A stretch of DNA of 14,441 nt from Candidatus Tectimicrobiota bacterium. GTDB lineage: Bacteria; JACPUC01. The notes under the pieces were generated by a model. It was not told the origin of the DNA. It saw only the letters and a program-made list of their open reading frames with translations, and searched no databases. Positions 1-7,537 of the stretch are shown piece by piece (the stretch's first letter is position 1; every line of letters starts with the position of its first letter). Both the position numbers and the translations under genes were made by a program. The stretch covers positions 1 through 14,441 of the forward strand of contig JACPUC010000031.1 of assembly GCA_016192455.1 (NCBI GenBank), read 5' to 3'.

Positions 1-547
1 CGCAGGCAACGCCCGTCTCGGCGCCGAGGCGTTGCTTCTGCCGCGGCTCCGCCACCACCGCATCCACGGTCAGGGAGGCGCCGCGCCTCCATGGCAGGGC
101 AAGGCGGCGAGCCAGGCGCTCCGCCGCGGCGAGGAGCGCCGCATCGCTCTTCAGCCAGGCGCGGTACTTTTCGGGAGCTGGAGCATCGTCCGGGCTGCCG
201 CTCGGACCGGCGTCCAGGCTGTGCCGCCGCACGCTCTCCACGCCGATGAGGTCGCCGACGCGGAGGTGAGGCTGCAGCGCTCCGGCATAGCCGATGGAGA
301 GCAGGGTGGAGATCGGCCAGCGCGCCAGCACCGCCTCGGCGCTTGCCGCCGCCGCGGCGGGTCCCACGCCGGTGAGCACGAGGAGCACCCGCGCCTCGCC
401 TCGGGCGACGTAGCGCACGCTGCAGGCAGCCAGCCGTTTCTCCCAGACCGTGGTGACGCCCTGAGAGATGGGCCGGAGCTCCGGCGCAATGGCCGCGAGG
501 ATTGCAGCGCAGCCGCTCGGCGCGGCGAGATCACCCGGCGCGATCAT
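1..547 (-). CDS. Phosphorylase-superfamily nucleosidase (MTA/SAH nucleosidase or HpnG-like), partial
   Basis: This gene reads leftward and is cut by the window edge after 182 codons, so its C-terminus is not visible. The ATG at 547 follows a strong Shine-Dalgarno (GGGAGGAG, 8-nt spacer), which fixes the start. The visible protein shows the nucleoside phosphorylase fold: a TGVGP loop at residues 59-63, then STLLSIGYAGAL at 80-91 and the RVGDL stretch at 96-100 that follows the central strand in MTA/SAH nucleosidases, futalosine hydrolase and the hopanoid phosphorylase HpnG. A TVDAVVAEP segment lies at 160-168 and the cut-off ETGVAC at 177-182 should lead into the catalytic V(D/E)MES motif. Family members cleave or phosphorolyse the N-glycosidic bond of purine nucleosides in the cytoplasm. 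The substrate cannot be told from this fragment. It is transcribed divergently from xseA. Confidence 0.8.
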   Translation of the reverse strand, partial: MIAPGDLAAPSGCAAILAAIAPELRPISQGVTTVWEKRLAACSVRYVARGEARVLLVLTGVGPAAAAASAEAVLARWPISTLLSIGYAGALQPHLRVGDLIGVESVRRHSLDAGPSGSPDDAPAPEKYRAWLKSDAALLAAAERLARRLALPWRRGASLTVDAVVAEPRQKQRLGAETGVAC

Positions 548-676
548 CGCTGCGACTCCTCCCTTTGCCGGGCGCAGCCGCTCGGCTCGGCGGCCGGTCT
601 GGCCGGTGTCCCCGCGCTTTGGGACGTCGCTCCTGCAGGGCGCTCTCCGGCAGCCGCCATGGGACCCCGAAGAGCC

Positions 677-705
677 TTGACAGGTGGGGTGCCGGCGAGT
701 ACATT
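677..705 (+). promoter_or_regulatory. Sigma-70-type promoter of the xseA operon
   Basis: A perfect -35 box TTGACA (677-682) and a -10 box TACATT (700-705) are separated by exactly 17 bases. Transcription would start near 712, giving a leader of about 35-55 nt before xseA. In such GC-rich sequence this match is unlikely to be accidental, and it lies in the gap between two divergent genes. Confidence 0.65.
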
Positions 706-766
706 CACCCCAGCGTACGCCTGCCGAACGTCAGCTCTCTGGTCGATGCATCCCGGTAGAAGAATC

Positions 767-2146
767 GTGGCCACGCAGCTCGAGTTCAATCTTGCAACGC
801 ATGTGCATATCTTCACCGTCACCGAGCTCACCAAGGCGATCAAGGAGCGGCTCGAGGGCGAGTTCGCCGATCTCTGGATTGAAGGTGAAATCTCCAACCT
901 GCGTCATCCCTCCTCGGGGCACTACTATTTTACGTTGAAGGATGCGGCTGGGCAAATCCGAGCGGTCCTTTTCAAGGCGCAGCGCCGCCTCATCCAGTTT
1001 GAACCGGAGGACGGGCTGGCGGTGATCCTGCGGGGTCGCCTTTCCGTCTACGAGGCGCGCGGCGAGTACCAGATCATCGCCGACTACCTGGAACCGAAGG
1101 GGGTCGGCGCGCTGCAGCTTGCCTTCGAGCAGCTCAAGAATCGGCTGGCCGCGGAAGGGCTCTTTGATGCGGCGCACAAGCAACCCCTCCCCCTGGTGCC
1201 GCGCCGCATCGGCGTGGTGACCTCGCCGACCGGGGCGGCCATCCGCGACATCCTGCGCGTGCTCGAGCGCCGCTTCGCCACCCTGGAGGTGCAGATTTTC
1301 CCCGCCGTGGTGCAGGGCGAGGAGGCGCCGCGCAGCCTCATGGCCGGGCTGGAGACCTTCAATCGTCGCGGCGAGGTGGAGGTGATCATCCTGACGCGGG
1401 GCGGGGGCTCGATGGAGGACCTCTGGGCTTTCAACGACGAAAGATTGGTGCGGGCGATCTTCGCCTCCCGCATCCCCGTCATCTCTGCGGTGGGGCACGA
1501 GATCGACTTCACGCTGGCGGACTTCGTGGCGGATGTGCGGGCGCCCACCCCTTCCGCCGCGGCGGAAATGGTAGTGCGGGAGAAGGAGGAGCTGCGGCGC
1601 CACATCGCAACGTACCGGAAGCGGCTTCGTGCAGCCTTGCAGCGGCGCGCGGGCGAGCTGCGGGCGCATCTTCAGGGGTTGGTGCGGCGGCGCGTCTTCA
1701 CCGACCCAACGGCGCGCCTGCGTGAGGCGCGGGTGTACCTCGACGACCTCGCCGGCGAGGCGCAGGGGGCGGTGCGGCGCCGGCTCGACGGACGCCGGCA
1801 GCGGCTGCAGCACGCGCAGAGGACGCTCGCCTCCCTGAGCCCGCTGGCCCAGGTGGGGCGATTCCGTAGGCTTCTGGCGCGGCGGCAGTGGGAGCTGGCG
1901 GCGGCGGGGCGACATCGCGTGGCCCAGGCCCACGCCCGCTTCCAGGGCCTGGCGGGGCGCCTCCAGGCGCTCAGTCCCCTGGCGGTGCTGGGGCGGGGGT
2001 ACAGCATCTGCACCCGACCGCCCTTGGGAGCCGTGGTGCGAGATGCGGCCGAGGTGCGGGTTGGGGAGGCGGTCGACGTGCTCCTCCAGCGCGGCGCCCT
2101 GGGCTGCCGTGTCGAGGAGGTCCGCCCGCGGCCGCCGGTGAGCTGA
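767..2146 (+). CDS. xseA: Exodeoxyribonuclease VII large subunit
   Basis: This is the large catalytic subunit of exonuclease VII, which degrades single-stranded DNA to oligonucleotides in the cytoplasm together with several copies of XseB. From the GTG start it is 459 residues, the usual length (E. coli about 456). The N-terminal OB-fold covers about 15-108, with WIEGEISNLRHPSSGHYYFTLKD at its core. The catalytic region follows: GVVTSPTGAAIRDI at 149-162, RGGGSMEDLWAFNDE at 211-225 and ISAVGHEIDFTLADFVADVRAPTPSAAAE at 239-267. A long Arg/Glu/Leu-rich helical region and the C-terminal LSPLAVLGRGYSI (402-414) complete it. The GTG at 767 has a weak AGAAG Shine-Dalgarno; the ATG at 746 is an alternative giving 466 residues. 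The open frame continues upstream to 32, but that part has no family similarity and overlaps the divergent gene. Confidence 0.95.
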   Translation: MATQLEFNLATHVHIFTVTELTKAIKERLEGEFADLWIEGEISNLRHPSSGHYYFTLKDAAGQIRAVLFKAQRRLIQFEPEDGLAVILRGRLSVYEARGEYQIIADYLEPKGVGALQLAFEQLKNRLAAEGLFDAAHKQPLPLVPRRIGVVTSPTGAAIRDILRVLERRFATLEVQIFPAVVQGEEAPRSLMAGLETFNRRGEVEVIILTRGGGSMEDLWAFNDERLVRAIFASRIPVISAVGHEIDFTLADFVADVRAPTPSAAAEMVVREKEELRRHIATYRKRLRAALQRRAGELRAHLQGLVRRRVFTDPTARLREARVYLDDLAGEAQGAVRRRLDGRRQRLQHAQRTLASLSPLAQVGRFRRLLARRQWELAAAGRHRVAQAHARFQGLAGRLQALSPLAVLGRGYSICTRPPLGAVVRDAAEVRVGEAVDVLLQRGALGCRVEEVRPRPPVS

Positions 2147-2259
2147 GACGGGAGCGGGGCCCTTGGGGGCGGCGGGCCTTGCGCAGGGGAGCGCCGCCGC
2201 CAGGCGATGAGACCGCGGCGGGGGCAGCGCATCCTTACCTTTCCGACAGCGGAGCGGCC

Positions 2260-2508
2260 ATGGAGAAGGTGAAGTTTGAAGATGCGCTGCAGCGCCTGGA
2301 AGAGATTGTGGAGGCGCTCGAGCAGCAGGAGCTGAGCCTCGATGCCTCGCTGGCGATCTTCGAGGAGGGGGTGAAGCTGTCGCGGGCCTGCATGCAACAG
2401 CTTGATGAAGCCGAGCGCAAGATCGAAATTCTGGTGCAGAAGAACGGCGGCGAGTACGAGCCGCAGTCGTTCTCCCCACCGGCAGCCGAGAAGAGTCCCG
2501 ACGAGTAG
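2260..2508 (+). CDS. xseB: Exodeoxyribonuclease VII small subunit
   Basis: This 82-residue helical protein is the small subunit of exonuclease VII and binds the C-terminal helical region of XseA. The family signature FEDALQRLEEIVEALEQQELSLDASLAIFEEGVKLSRAC runs from residue 6 to 44, followed by a second helix (QQLDEAERKIEIL) and a charged, Pro/Ser-rich tail typical of the family. The ATG follows GGAG with a 6-nt spacer. It lies 113 nt after xseA rather than overlapping it as in many genomes, but is clearly in the same transcription unit. A longer in-frame reading back to 1888 overlaps xseA and has no support. Confidence 0.95.
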   Translation: MEKVKFEDALQRLEEIVEALEQQELSLDASLAIFEEGVKLSRACMQQLDEAERKIEILVQKNGGEYEPQSFSPPAAEKSPDE

Positions 2509-2618
2509 GGCGGGAGCAACGCCCAGCCAGGACCACTCGCCGACTGGGGGCAAGGGGTGGGGCCGGGAGGGCCGCCTCCAACACGCCGAGGACCGAACGC
2601 TAGGGAGCCGTCAGCCGC

Positions 2619-3524
2619 GTGAACGCCACCATGCAGCACCTGGAAGCGAGTCTCCAGCAGAAGCGCGAGCTCATTGAAGCAGCATTGCGCGAGGAGCTGC
2701 CGGGGCGCGACACGTACCCGGAAGTCCTCTTTGAGTCCATCCACTACAGCCTTTTCGATGGCGGCAAGCGGCTGCGCCCGATCCTCGTGCTGGCGGCGGC
2801 GGAGGCCGTGGGGGGGAAGCTGGAGACAGTCTTGCCGGTGGCCTGCGCCCTGGAGTGCATCCACACCTACTCCCTCATCCATGATGACCTGCCGAGCATC
2901 GACAACCACGCCTATCGCCGGGGCAAGCTTGCCAATCACCGCAAGTTCGGCCCGGCCACGGCGCTGCTCACCGGCGATGCGCTGCAGAGCCTGGCGTTCG
3001 AGGTGCTGACGCATCCGCGCCATGCGGCGACGGTCAACCCGGAGCGCCTGTTGCAGGTGGTCTACGAGGTGGCGCAGGCGGTCGGCCCGCAGGGAATGGT
3101 GGGAGGGCAGGTCGTTGATACGATCTCCGATCTCTTCCAGGAAGACCTGAAGACACTCGAGTACATCCACCACCACAAGACCGGCGCGCTCATCGAGGTC
3201 TCGGTGCGCGCCGGCGCGCTCCTCAGCGACGCCGCGGAGGAGCAGATCGAGCAGCTCGGACGGTACGCCCGCGCCCTGGGCCTGGCCTTCCAGATCGTCG
3301 ACGACATCCTGGACGTGGTGGGGCAGGCGGAGGAGCTGGGCAAACCGGTGGGGGAGGACGAGAAGCTCTCGAAGATGACCTACCCGGCGCTCCTCGGCCT
3401 GGAACAGTCGCGCCGGCTCGCCCAGCAGCTCGGCCAGGAGGCCCTGGAGACGCTGCGGGGCTTTGGTCCCATGGCCGAGACCTTGCGCGGCCTGGCGCAC
3501 TACGTCGTGGCGCGCACCCACTGA
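2619..3524 (+). CDS. ispA: Short-chain polyprenyl diphosphate synthase (farnesyl/geranylgeranyl diphosphate synthase)
   Basis: This 301-residue all-helical prenyltransferase condenses isopentenyl diphosphate with allylic diphosphates to give farnesyl or geranylgeranyl diphosphate. The first Asp-rich motif is DDLPSID at 89-95 (DDx4D), preceded by YSLIH as in bacterial IspA. The second is DDILD at 228-232, within FQIVDDILD. GGKRLRP (48-54) supplies the isopentenyl diphosphate-binding residues, and HKTGAL (186-191) is conserved. The stretch after the first motif reads NHAYRRGKLANH where IspA proteins usually have an acidic NDDLRRGKPTNH-like sequence, a modest divergence. Chain length is not certain from motifs alone. 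GTG at 2619 was chosen because GGGAG lies about 11 nt upstream; ATG at 2631 is possible. It sits between xseB and dxs, the usual place. Confidence 0.92.
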   Translation: MNATMQHLEASLQQKRELIEAALREELPGRDTYPEVLFESIHYSLFDGGKRLRPILVLAAAEAVGGKLETVLPVACALECIHTYSLIHDDLPSIDNHAYRRGKLANHRKFGPATALLTGDALQSLAFEVLTHPRHAATVNPERLLQVVYEVAQAVGPQGMVGGQVVDTISDLFQEDLKTLEYIHHHKTGALIEVSVRAGALLSDAAEEQIEQLGRYARALGLAFQIVDDILDVVGQAEELGKPVGEDEKLSKMTYPALLGLEQSRRLAQQLGQEALETLRGFGPMAETLRGLAHYVVARTH

Positions 3525-3690
3525 GGAGGCCGCCGAGCGAGGTGAGGATGCGCGCAAGCGGAACGACAACGGATGCCGGCGCGACGATGGCGCGGGCGTG
3601 GCGGGTGAAGCGGCCGCAACCATTCTGTGAAGGCAAGCGCAAACTCATGGCCCGCAGGGGATGCGGGCAGGTTGGGAGCAAGCCAGGATA

Positions 3691-5574
3691 ATGAGGGACG
3701 CACACCTCTCCTCCATTCAGTCGCCCAAGGACCTCAAACAACTCCCCCGCCAGGCCTTGCCGAACCTAGCCCTGGAGATTCGGGAGTACCTCCTTGAAGT
3801 GCTGTCGCAGACCGGCGGGCACCTGGCCTCCAACCTCGGCGCCGTGGAGCTGAGCCTTGCCCTGCACTACGTCTTCGACTCGCCGACCGACCGTATCGTC
3901 TGGGACGTGGGACACCAGGGTTACGTGCACAAGATGCTCACCGGGCGCGCCGAGCGCCTGCCGACCATCCGCCAGTACGGTGGCCTGAGCGGCTTCCTGC
4001 GCCGCGAGGAGAGCCCGCACGACGCCTTCAACGCCGGGCACGGCGGCACCTCCATCTCCGCCGCCCTGGGCATGACGATGGCGCGCGACTTCGCCGGCGA
4101 TTCGCACAAGGTGGTGGCGGTCATCGGCGACGGCTCGCTGACGGCCGGCATGGCCTTCGAGGCGCTCAACCATGCCGGCGTGACGAAGCGCGACTTCATC
4201 GTGGTGCTCAACGATAACTCCATGGGCATCTCGCCGAACGTCGGCGCCCTCTCCGCCTACCTCAACCGCATCATCAGCGGGCAGTTCTACAACCGCATGC
4301 GGCGCGACGTCGAAGCTCTGCTGGAGAACATCCCGACGATCGGCACGCCGATGCACAAGGTGGCCTTGCGCTTCAAGGAGGCGGTGAAGGGCTTCCTGGT
4401 GCCCGGGCGCATCTTCGAGGACCTCGGCTTCCGCTACTTCGGGCCGATCGACGGGCATCACCTCGACTCGCTCATTGACACCTTCGACAACATCAAGCAC
4501 CTGAGCGGCTGCAACCTCGTGCACGTCATCACCACCAAGGGGAAGGGCTACCACCCCGCGGAGCAGAAGCAGGTGACGTACCACGGGGTCAGCCCCTTCG
4601 ACGTGAAAACCGGGGCGTTCCACCAGAAAAAGTCAGCGGCGCCCTCCTACACGTCGGTGTTCGTGGATGCGCTCATCCACCTGGCGGAACGCGACGAGCG
4701 CGTCGTCGGCATCACCGCGGCGATGGCGGAGGGGACCGGCCTGGCGAAGTTCGCCGAACGCTTTCCGGGGCGTTTCTTCGACGTGGGCATGGCGGAGCAG
4801 CATGCCGTGACCTTCGCCGCCGGGCTTGCCGCCGAGGGGTACAAGCCGGTGGCGGCCATCTACTCGACGTTCCTGCAGCGCGCCTACGACCAGGTCATCC
4901 ACGACGTCTGCATCATGAACCTGCCGGTCACCTTCGCCCTGGATCGCGCCGGCCTGGCGGGCGAGGACGGGCCGACCCACCACGGCGCCTTCGATCTCAC
5001 CTACCTGCGCGCCTTGCCGAACATGGTGGTGATGGCGCCGAAGGATGAGAACGAGCTGCGCCACCTGCTGAAGACGGCGCTCGACCATCCGGGGCCGGCG
5101 GCCGTGCGTTTTCCGCGTGGGGCCGGCGTGGGGGTGGCGCTGGACGAGGAGGTGCGGTGCATCCCCATCGGCGAGGCGGAGCCTCTGGTTGACGGCTCGG
5201 AGGTGGCGCTGCTGGCCGTCGGCGGCATCGTCTCCCCGGCCCTCGAGGCGGCGCGGCTGCTCGCCGGGCACGGCATCAGCGCGGCGGTCGTGAACATGCG
5301 CTTCATCAAACCCCTTGATGAGAAGCTCCTGGGGCGCCTGGCGGAGCGCCGCCTGCCGCTCGTCACCATTGAAGACAACACGCGCCTTGGCGGTTTCGGC
5401 TCGGCCGTCCTGGAGTTCCTCGCCGATCACGGCTACGCCGGCATCCCGGTGTTGCGCCTTGGCCTGCCCGATGCCTTCATCGAGCATGGGGCGCAGAACC
5501 TCCTGCGCAGCCTCTGCGGACTTGACAGCCAGGGGATCGCGGCGAGCACCCGCGCATGGCTCAGGCGCTCCTAA
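3691..5574 (+). CDS. dxs: 1-deoxy-D-xylulose-5-phosphate synthase
   Basis: Dxs condenses pyruvate with glyceraldehyde 3-phosphate, using thiamine diphosphate, to start the MEP isoprenoid pathway. The predicted protein is 627 residues (E. coli 620). The N-terminal region carries SQTGGHLASNLG (39-50) and WDVGHQGYVHKMLTGR (71-86). The thiamine diphosphate/Mg site is GDG at 146-148 with NDN at 174-176. The middle transketolase-like domain has VGMAEQHAVTFAAGLA with the catalytic Glu369, and GEDGPTHHGAFDLTYLR at 424-440. A C-terminal transketolase domain follows. The start at ATG 3691 matches the family N-terminus (SPKDLKQLPRQALPNLALEIREYLL) and has AGG a few bases upstream. ATG 3661 would add ten residues without family support. 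The 166-nt gap after ispA shows no clear signal. It supplies precursors to the synthase encoded just upstream. Confidence 0.97.
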   Translation: MRDAHLSSIQSPKDLKQLPRQALPNLALEIREYLLEVLSQTGGHLASNLGAVELSLALHYVFDSPTDRIVWDVGHQGYVHKMLTGRAERLPTIRQYGGLSGFLRREESPHDAFNAGHGGTSISAALGMTMARDFAGDSHKVVAVIGDGSLTAGMAFEALNHAGVTKRDFIVVLNDNSMGISPNVGALSAYLNRIISGQFYNRMRRDVEALLENIPTIGTPMHKVALRFKEAVKGFLVPGRIFEDLGFRYFGPIDGHHLDSLIDTFDNIKHLSGCNLVHVITTKGKGYHPAEQKQVTYHGVSPFDVKTGAFHQKKSAAPSYTSVFVDALIHLAERDERVVGITAAMAEGTGLAKFAERFPGRFFDVGMAEQHAVTFAAGLAAEGYKPVAAIYSTFLQRAYDQVIHDVCIMNLPVTFALDRAGLAGEDGPTHHGAFDLTYLRALPNMVVMAPKDENELRHLLKTALDHPGPAAVRFPRGAGVGVALDEEVRCIPIGEAEPLVDGSEVALLAVGGIVSPALEAARLLAGHGISAAVVNMRFIKPLDEKLLGRLAERRLPLVTIEDNTRLGGFGSAVLEFLADHGYAGIPVLRLGLPDAFIEHGAQNLLRSLCGLDSQGIAASTRAWLRRS

Positions 5575-5617
5575 GCCTGCCGAGCCGCCGCTTCCCAGCA
5601 CCCCTGCCCAGCCCTGC

Positions 5618-6529
5618 ATGGCCGCATCATCCCCACCACCGCCCCAGGGGCCGGAGGAGAGCGGAATCCGCCGGCCCGCCCGACGCCGCCTCGACGCCCT
5701 CCTCGTCGAGCGTGGCCTGGCCCCCAGCCGCGCCAAGGCCCAGGCGCTGATCCTCGCCGGGCAGGTGCTGGTGAACGGGGTCCCCGTCGGCAAGCCCGGC
5801 TCGCTCTACGCCACGGACAGCGCGCTGGCTCTGCGGCAAACAGGCAGCACCTACGTGAGTCGCGGCGGCGAGAAGCTGGCCGGAGCGCTGCGGGACTTCG
5901 GCGTCAACCCCGAGGGCCGGCGCGTCCTCGACCTGGGCGCCTCCACCGGCGGCTTCACGGATTGTCTCCTGCGGCACGGCGCCCGCCAGGTCGTCGCCGT
6001 TGATGTGGGGCATGGCCAGCTCGCCTGGGAGCTGCGCCAGGACCCCCGCGTGGAGGTGCGCGAGCGGACCAACGCGCGCCTGCTCCGCGCCGCCGACTTC
6101 GACCTCCCCTTCGACCTTGCCACGGTCGATCTCTCCTTCATCTCCGTGCGCCTCGTCCTGCCCGTCCTGGCGGCCCTCCTTACCCCCGCGGCAGAGGCGC
6201 TCATCCTCGTCAAGCCGCAGTTCGAGGTCGGCAAGGGAGAGGTGGGGAAGGGGGGGGTGGTGCGCCACCCGGCGCAGCATGAGACCGTGCTGCGCCGCGT
6301 TGCGGCGGCCGCCGCCGAGGCGGGCTTCCACCTCCGCCGCGTGGCCCTCTCTTGCCTGCGGGGCCCGAAAGGCAACCGCGAGTTCTTCCTGCACCTGGCG
6401 CGGCGGCCTGCGCCGGGCCCCTCGCCCGCCGACATCCTGGAAGCATTCCTGGCGCGCTTCCTCTCTCCTGGAATCGAGCCTCCCGGCGGCAAGCAACACC
6501 CGGCGCCGCCGGGCACGGCGGCGGACTGA
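5618..6529 (+). CDS. tlyA: TlyA-family rRNA 2'-O-methyltransferase (S4 domain plus FtsJ-like)
   Basis: This is a TlyA/hemolysin-A-type S-adenosylmethionine-dependent RNA methyltransferase of 303 residues; characterised members 2'-O-methylate cytidines of 16S and 23S rRNA. An S4 RNA-binding domain occupies about 23-70 (RRRLDALLVERGLAPSRAKAQALI). The linker motif YVSRGGEKL is at 79-87 and the SAM-binding motif LDLGASTGGFTDCLL at 104-118. Further motifs are VDLSFISV (170-177), LVKPQFEVG (197-205) and GNREFFLHL (252-260). Lys87, Asp171, Lys199 and Glu255 form the K-D-K-E tetrad expected of this family. A Pro/Ala-rich N-terminal extension of about 20 residues and a roughly 40-residue low-complexity tail make it longer than typical members. 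No clear Shine-Dalgarno precedes the ATG, which lies 43 nt after dxs, so translation may depend on the upstream gene. Confidence 0.93.
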   Translation: MAASSPPPPQGPEESGIRRPARRRLDALLVERGLAPSRAKAQALILAGQVLVNGVPVGKPGSLYATDSALALRQTGSTYVSRGGEKLAGALRDFGVNPEGRRVLDLGASTGGFTDCLLRHGARQVVAVDVGHGQLAWELRQDPRVEVRERTNARLLRAADFDLPFDLATVDLSFISVRLVLPVLAALLTPAAEALILVKPQFEVGKGEVGKGGVVRHPAQHETVLRRVAAAAAEAGFHLRRVALSCLRGPKGNREFFLHLARRPAPGPSPADILEAFLARFLSPGIEPPGGKQHPAPPGTAAD

Positions 6530-6545
6530 CGCCGCGTTGATTTTT
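6518..6545 (+). terminator. Probable intrinsic terminator of the xseA-tlyA operon
   Basis: GCGGCG (6518-6523) pairs with CGCCGC (6530-6535) around a 6-nt loop that contains the tlyA stop codon. Five bases later a TTTTT run (6541-6545) follows. The stem is short but all G-C, and its place at the end of the operon fits termination. Confidence 0.5.
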
Positions 6546-6603
6546 GGCTCCCGGCATGCTAGAGACGGCTTCTAGGAGGAACGGCATCAGCCGCCGCGCA
6601 CGG

Positions 6604-6617
6604 GGTGTTCGAACACC
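6604..6617. promoter_or_regulatory. 14-bp perfect palindrome, possible operator
   Basis: GGTGTTCGAACACC is a perfect inverted repeat centred on TTCGAA, lying 52 bases before the ATG of the ferritin-like gene. Its position fits binding of a dimeric regulator, but I do not recognise the factor, and no strong promoter is visible around it. Confidence 0.3.
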
Positions 6618-6669
6618 ACGGGGGCGGCTGGCGGGTTCCTGGCACGGAGGGGAAATCGGGGGGCAAACC

Positions 6670-7491
6670 ATGGCACAAGTCGACAGCGAACGGGTTCGCG
6701 AGGAGATCATCAGCATTCTCGACACCTACACCGCGGCCGTGTGCAAGGTGACCGAAGCCTACGCCGGCAGGCGCACGAAGGAGCGTGATATCAATTGGCT
6801 GGCGCTGCAGGCGGCCAAAGAGTACGGGGCGGCCAGGGTGCATGCCGGCATCATGCTGGACAAGGCGAAAGCCATGGCCGCGCTGGAGGATATCGAGAAA
6901 TCACATGGCGACGCCTTCGAGGAGGTGGAGCACTACCACGGCTACATGAAGGTGCTGGCCTGGCTCCTGCAGGGTGAGCCGATACCCGTGCCGGACTTCT
7001 GGGGCTACGGCGATTTCCAGGCGCCCACCTTCCTGCCGGGCCCGGGCCTGCGGCGGGAGCGCTGGCCTTGGAACCACGCCTTCTTCAGCACCGGCATGGA
7101 CTACCTGCTGCACGCCTCATCCCCGTGGATTCGCAGGGCCATGATCACCAGCATCGAAGGAGCCGCCGTGGGGTTCCACTACGCCATGAGCCGCCTGCCC
7201 CGGAGCGATGGTCTGCTGGAGCGCATCCACGTGCTCGAGCAGTCGGTCGTCGATGACGAGCTGCACCATGGTCCCGAGGTGATCGACGAGATCGCCGCCG
7301 AGCCACCCCGGGAAGCGGTGTTCAACGAGGCGCTGGAGAAAATCTGGCACCTGCGCGAACTGGAGCTCTACCAGCGGAACGAGCAGTTCCTCCAGCCGAT
7401 GACCGAGGACGAGGTTCGAGACCTGGCGCGGGCCATGCGGGCGAAGGCCATCGCGCCGGTCGATCTCTATCGCAGCGCCTTGCGCTCCTGA
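6670..7491 (+). CDS. Ferritin-like di-iron protein, unnamed family
   Basis: I do not recognise this 273-residue protein by name. It is soluble, with no signal peptide, and looks largely helical. Four acidic/His sites are spaced as in ferritin-like di-iron four-helix bundles: Glu51 in a first helix (AAKEYGAARVHAG), an ExxH at Glu87-His90 (EEVEHYHGYM), Glu163 in a third helix (SIEGAAVGFHYAM), and a second ExxH at Glu197-His200 (VVDDELHHGPEVIDE). Between helices 2 and 3 is a roughly 45-residue Pro/Gly/Trp-rich stretch (PDFWGYGDFQAPTF, then RWPWNHAFFSTGMDYLL). Such proteins act as oxidases, oxygenases, peroxide scavengers or iron stores; which applies here is unknown. The ATG has a G-rich run (GGGGGG) ending six bases upstream. 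It is bracketed by the tlyA terminator and the cytochrome promoter, so it is probably expressed on its own. Confidence 0.7.
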   Translation: MAQVDSERVREEIISILDTYTAAVCKVTEAYAGRRTKERDINWLALQAAKEYGAARVHAGIMLDKAKAMAALEDIEKSHGDAFEEVEHYHGYMKVLAWLLQGEPIPVPDFWGYGDFQAPTFLPGPGLRRERWPWNHAFFSTGMDYLLHASSPWIRRAMITSIEGAAVGFHYAMSRLPRSDGLLERIHVLEQSVVDDELHHGPEVIDEIAAEPPREAVFNEALEKIWHLRELELYQRNEQFLQPMTEDEVRDLARAMRAKAIAPVDLYRSALRS

Positions 7492-7506
7492 GAGGCGCGC
7501 CGGTGC

Positions 7507-7524
7507 ATGTTCCACGTGGAACAT
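7507..7524. promoter_or_regulatory. parS-like ParB-binding site
   Basis: ATGTTCCACGTGGAACAT is a perfect 18-bp palindrome. Its inner 16 bp, TGTTCCACGTGGAACA, matches the chromosomal parS consensus TGTTTCACGTGAAACA except for one symmetric substitution that is common in GC-rich bacteria. It lies between the ferritin-like gene and the promoter of the cytochrome operon, ending 13 bases before the -35 box. Known parS sites cluster near the replication origin, so this may place the window in the origin-proximal part of the chromosome. Confidence 0.75.
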
Positions 7525-7537
7525 TCGGGAGAACCGC

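Noticed and set aside
151-534. Minus-strand 127-codon frame starting MISPRRAAALQ
   Set aside because: It is a frame-shifted shadow of the real minus-strand nucleosidase, which starts at 547 behind a strong Shine-Dalgarno and stays open to the edge.
32-745. Upstream extension of the xseA reading frame
   Set aside because: It overlaps the divergent nucleosidase gene and the promoter, and its translation has no similarity to exonuclease VII.
731-2584. Minus-strand open frame of 617 codons opposite xseA and xseB
   Set aside because: Low-complexity Arg/Pro/Ala/His-rich translation with no motif. The plus strand carries unmistakable XseA and XseB.
7475-7498. GCGCCT/AGGCGC inverted repeat around the ferritin-like stop codon as a terminator
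   Set aside because: The loop is 12 nt, the stem is short and no T-run follows.
7507-7524. Minus-strand peptide MFHVEH read from the palindrome
   Set aside because: It is the translation of the parS-like site in an antisense shadow frame, not evidence of a gene.
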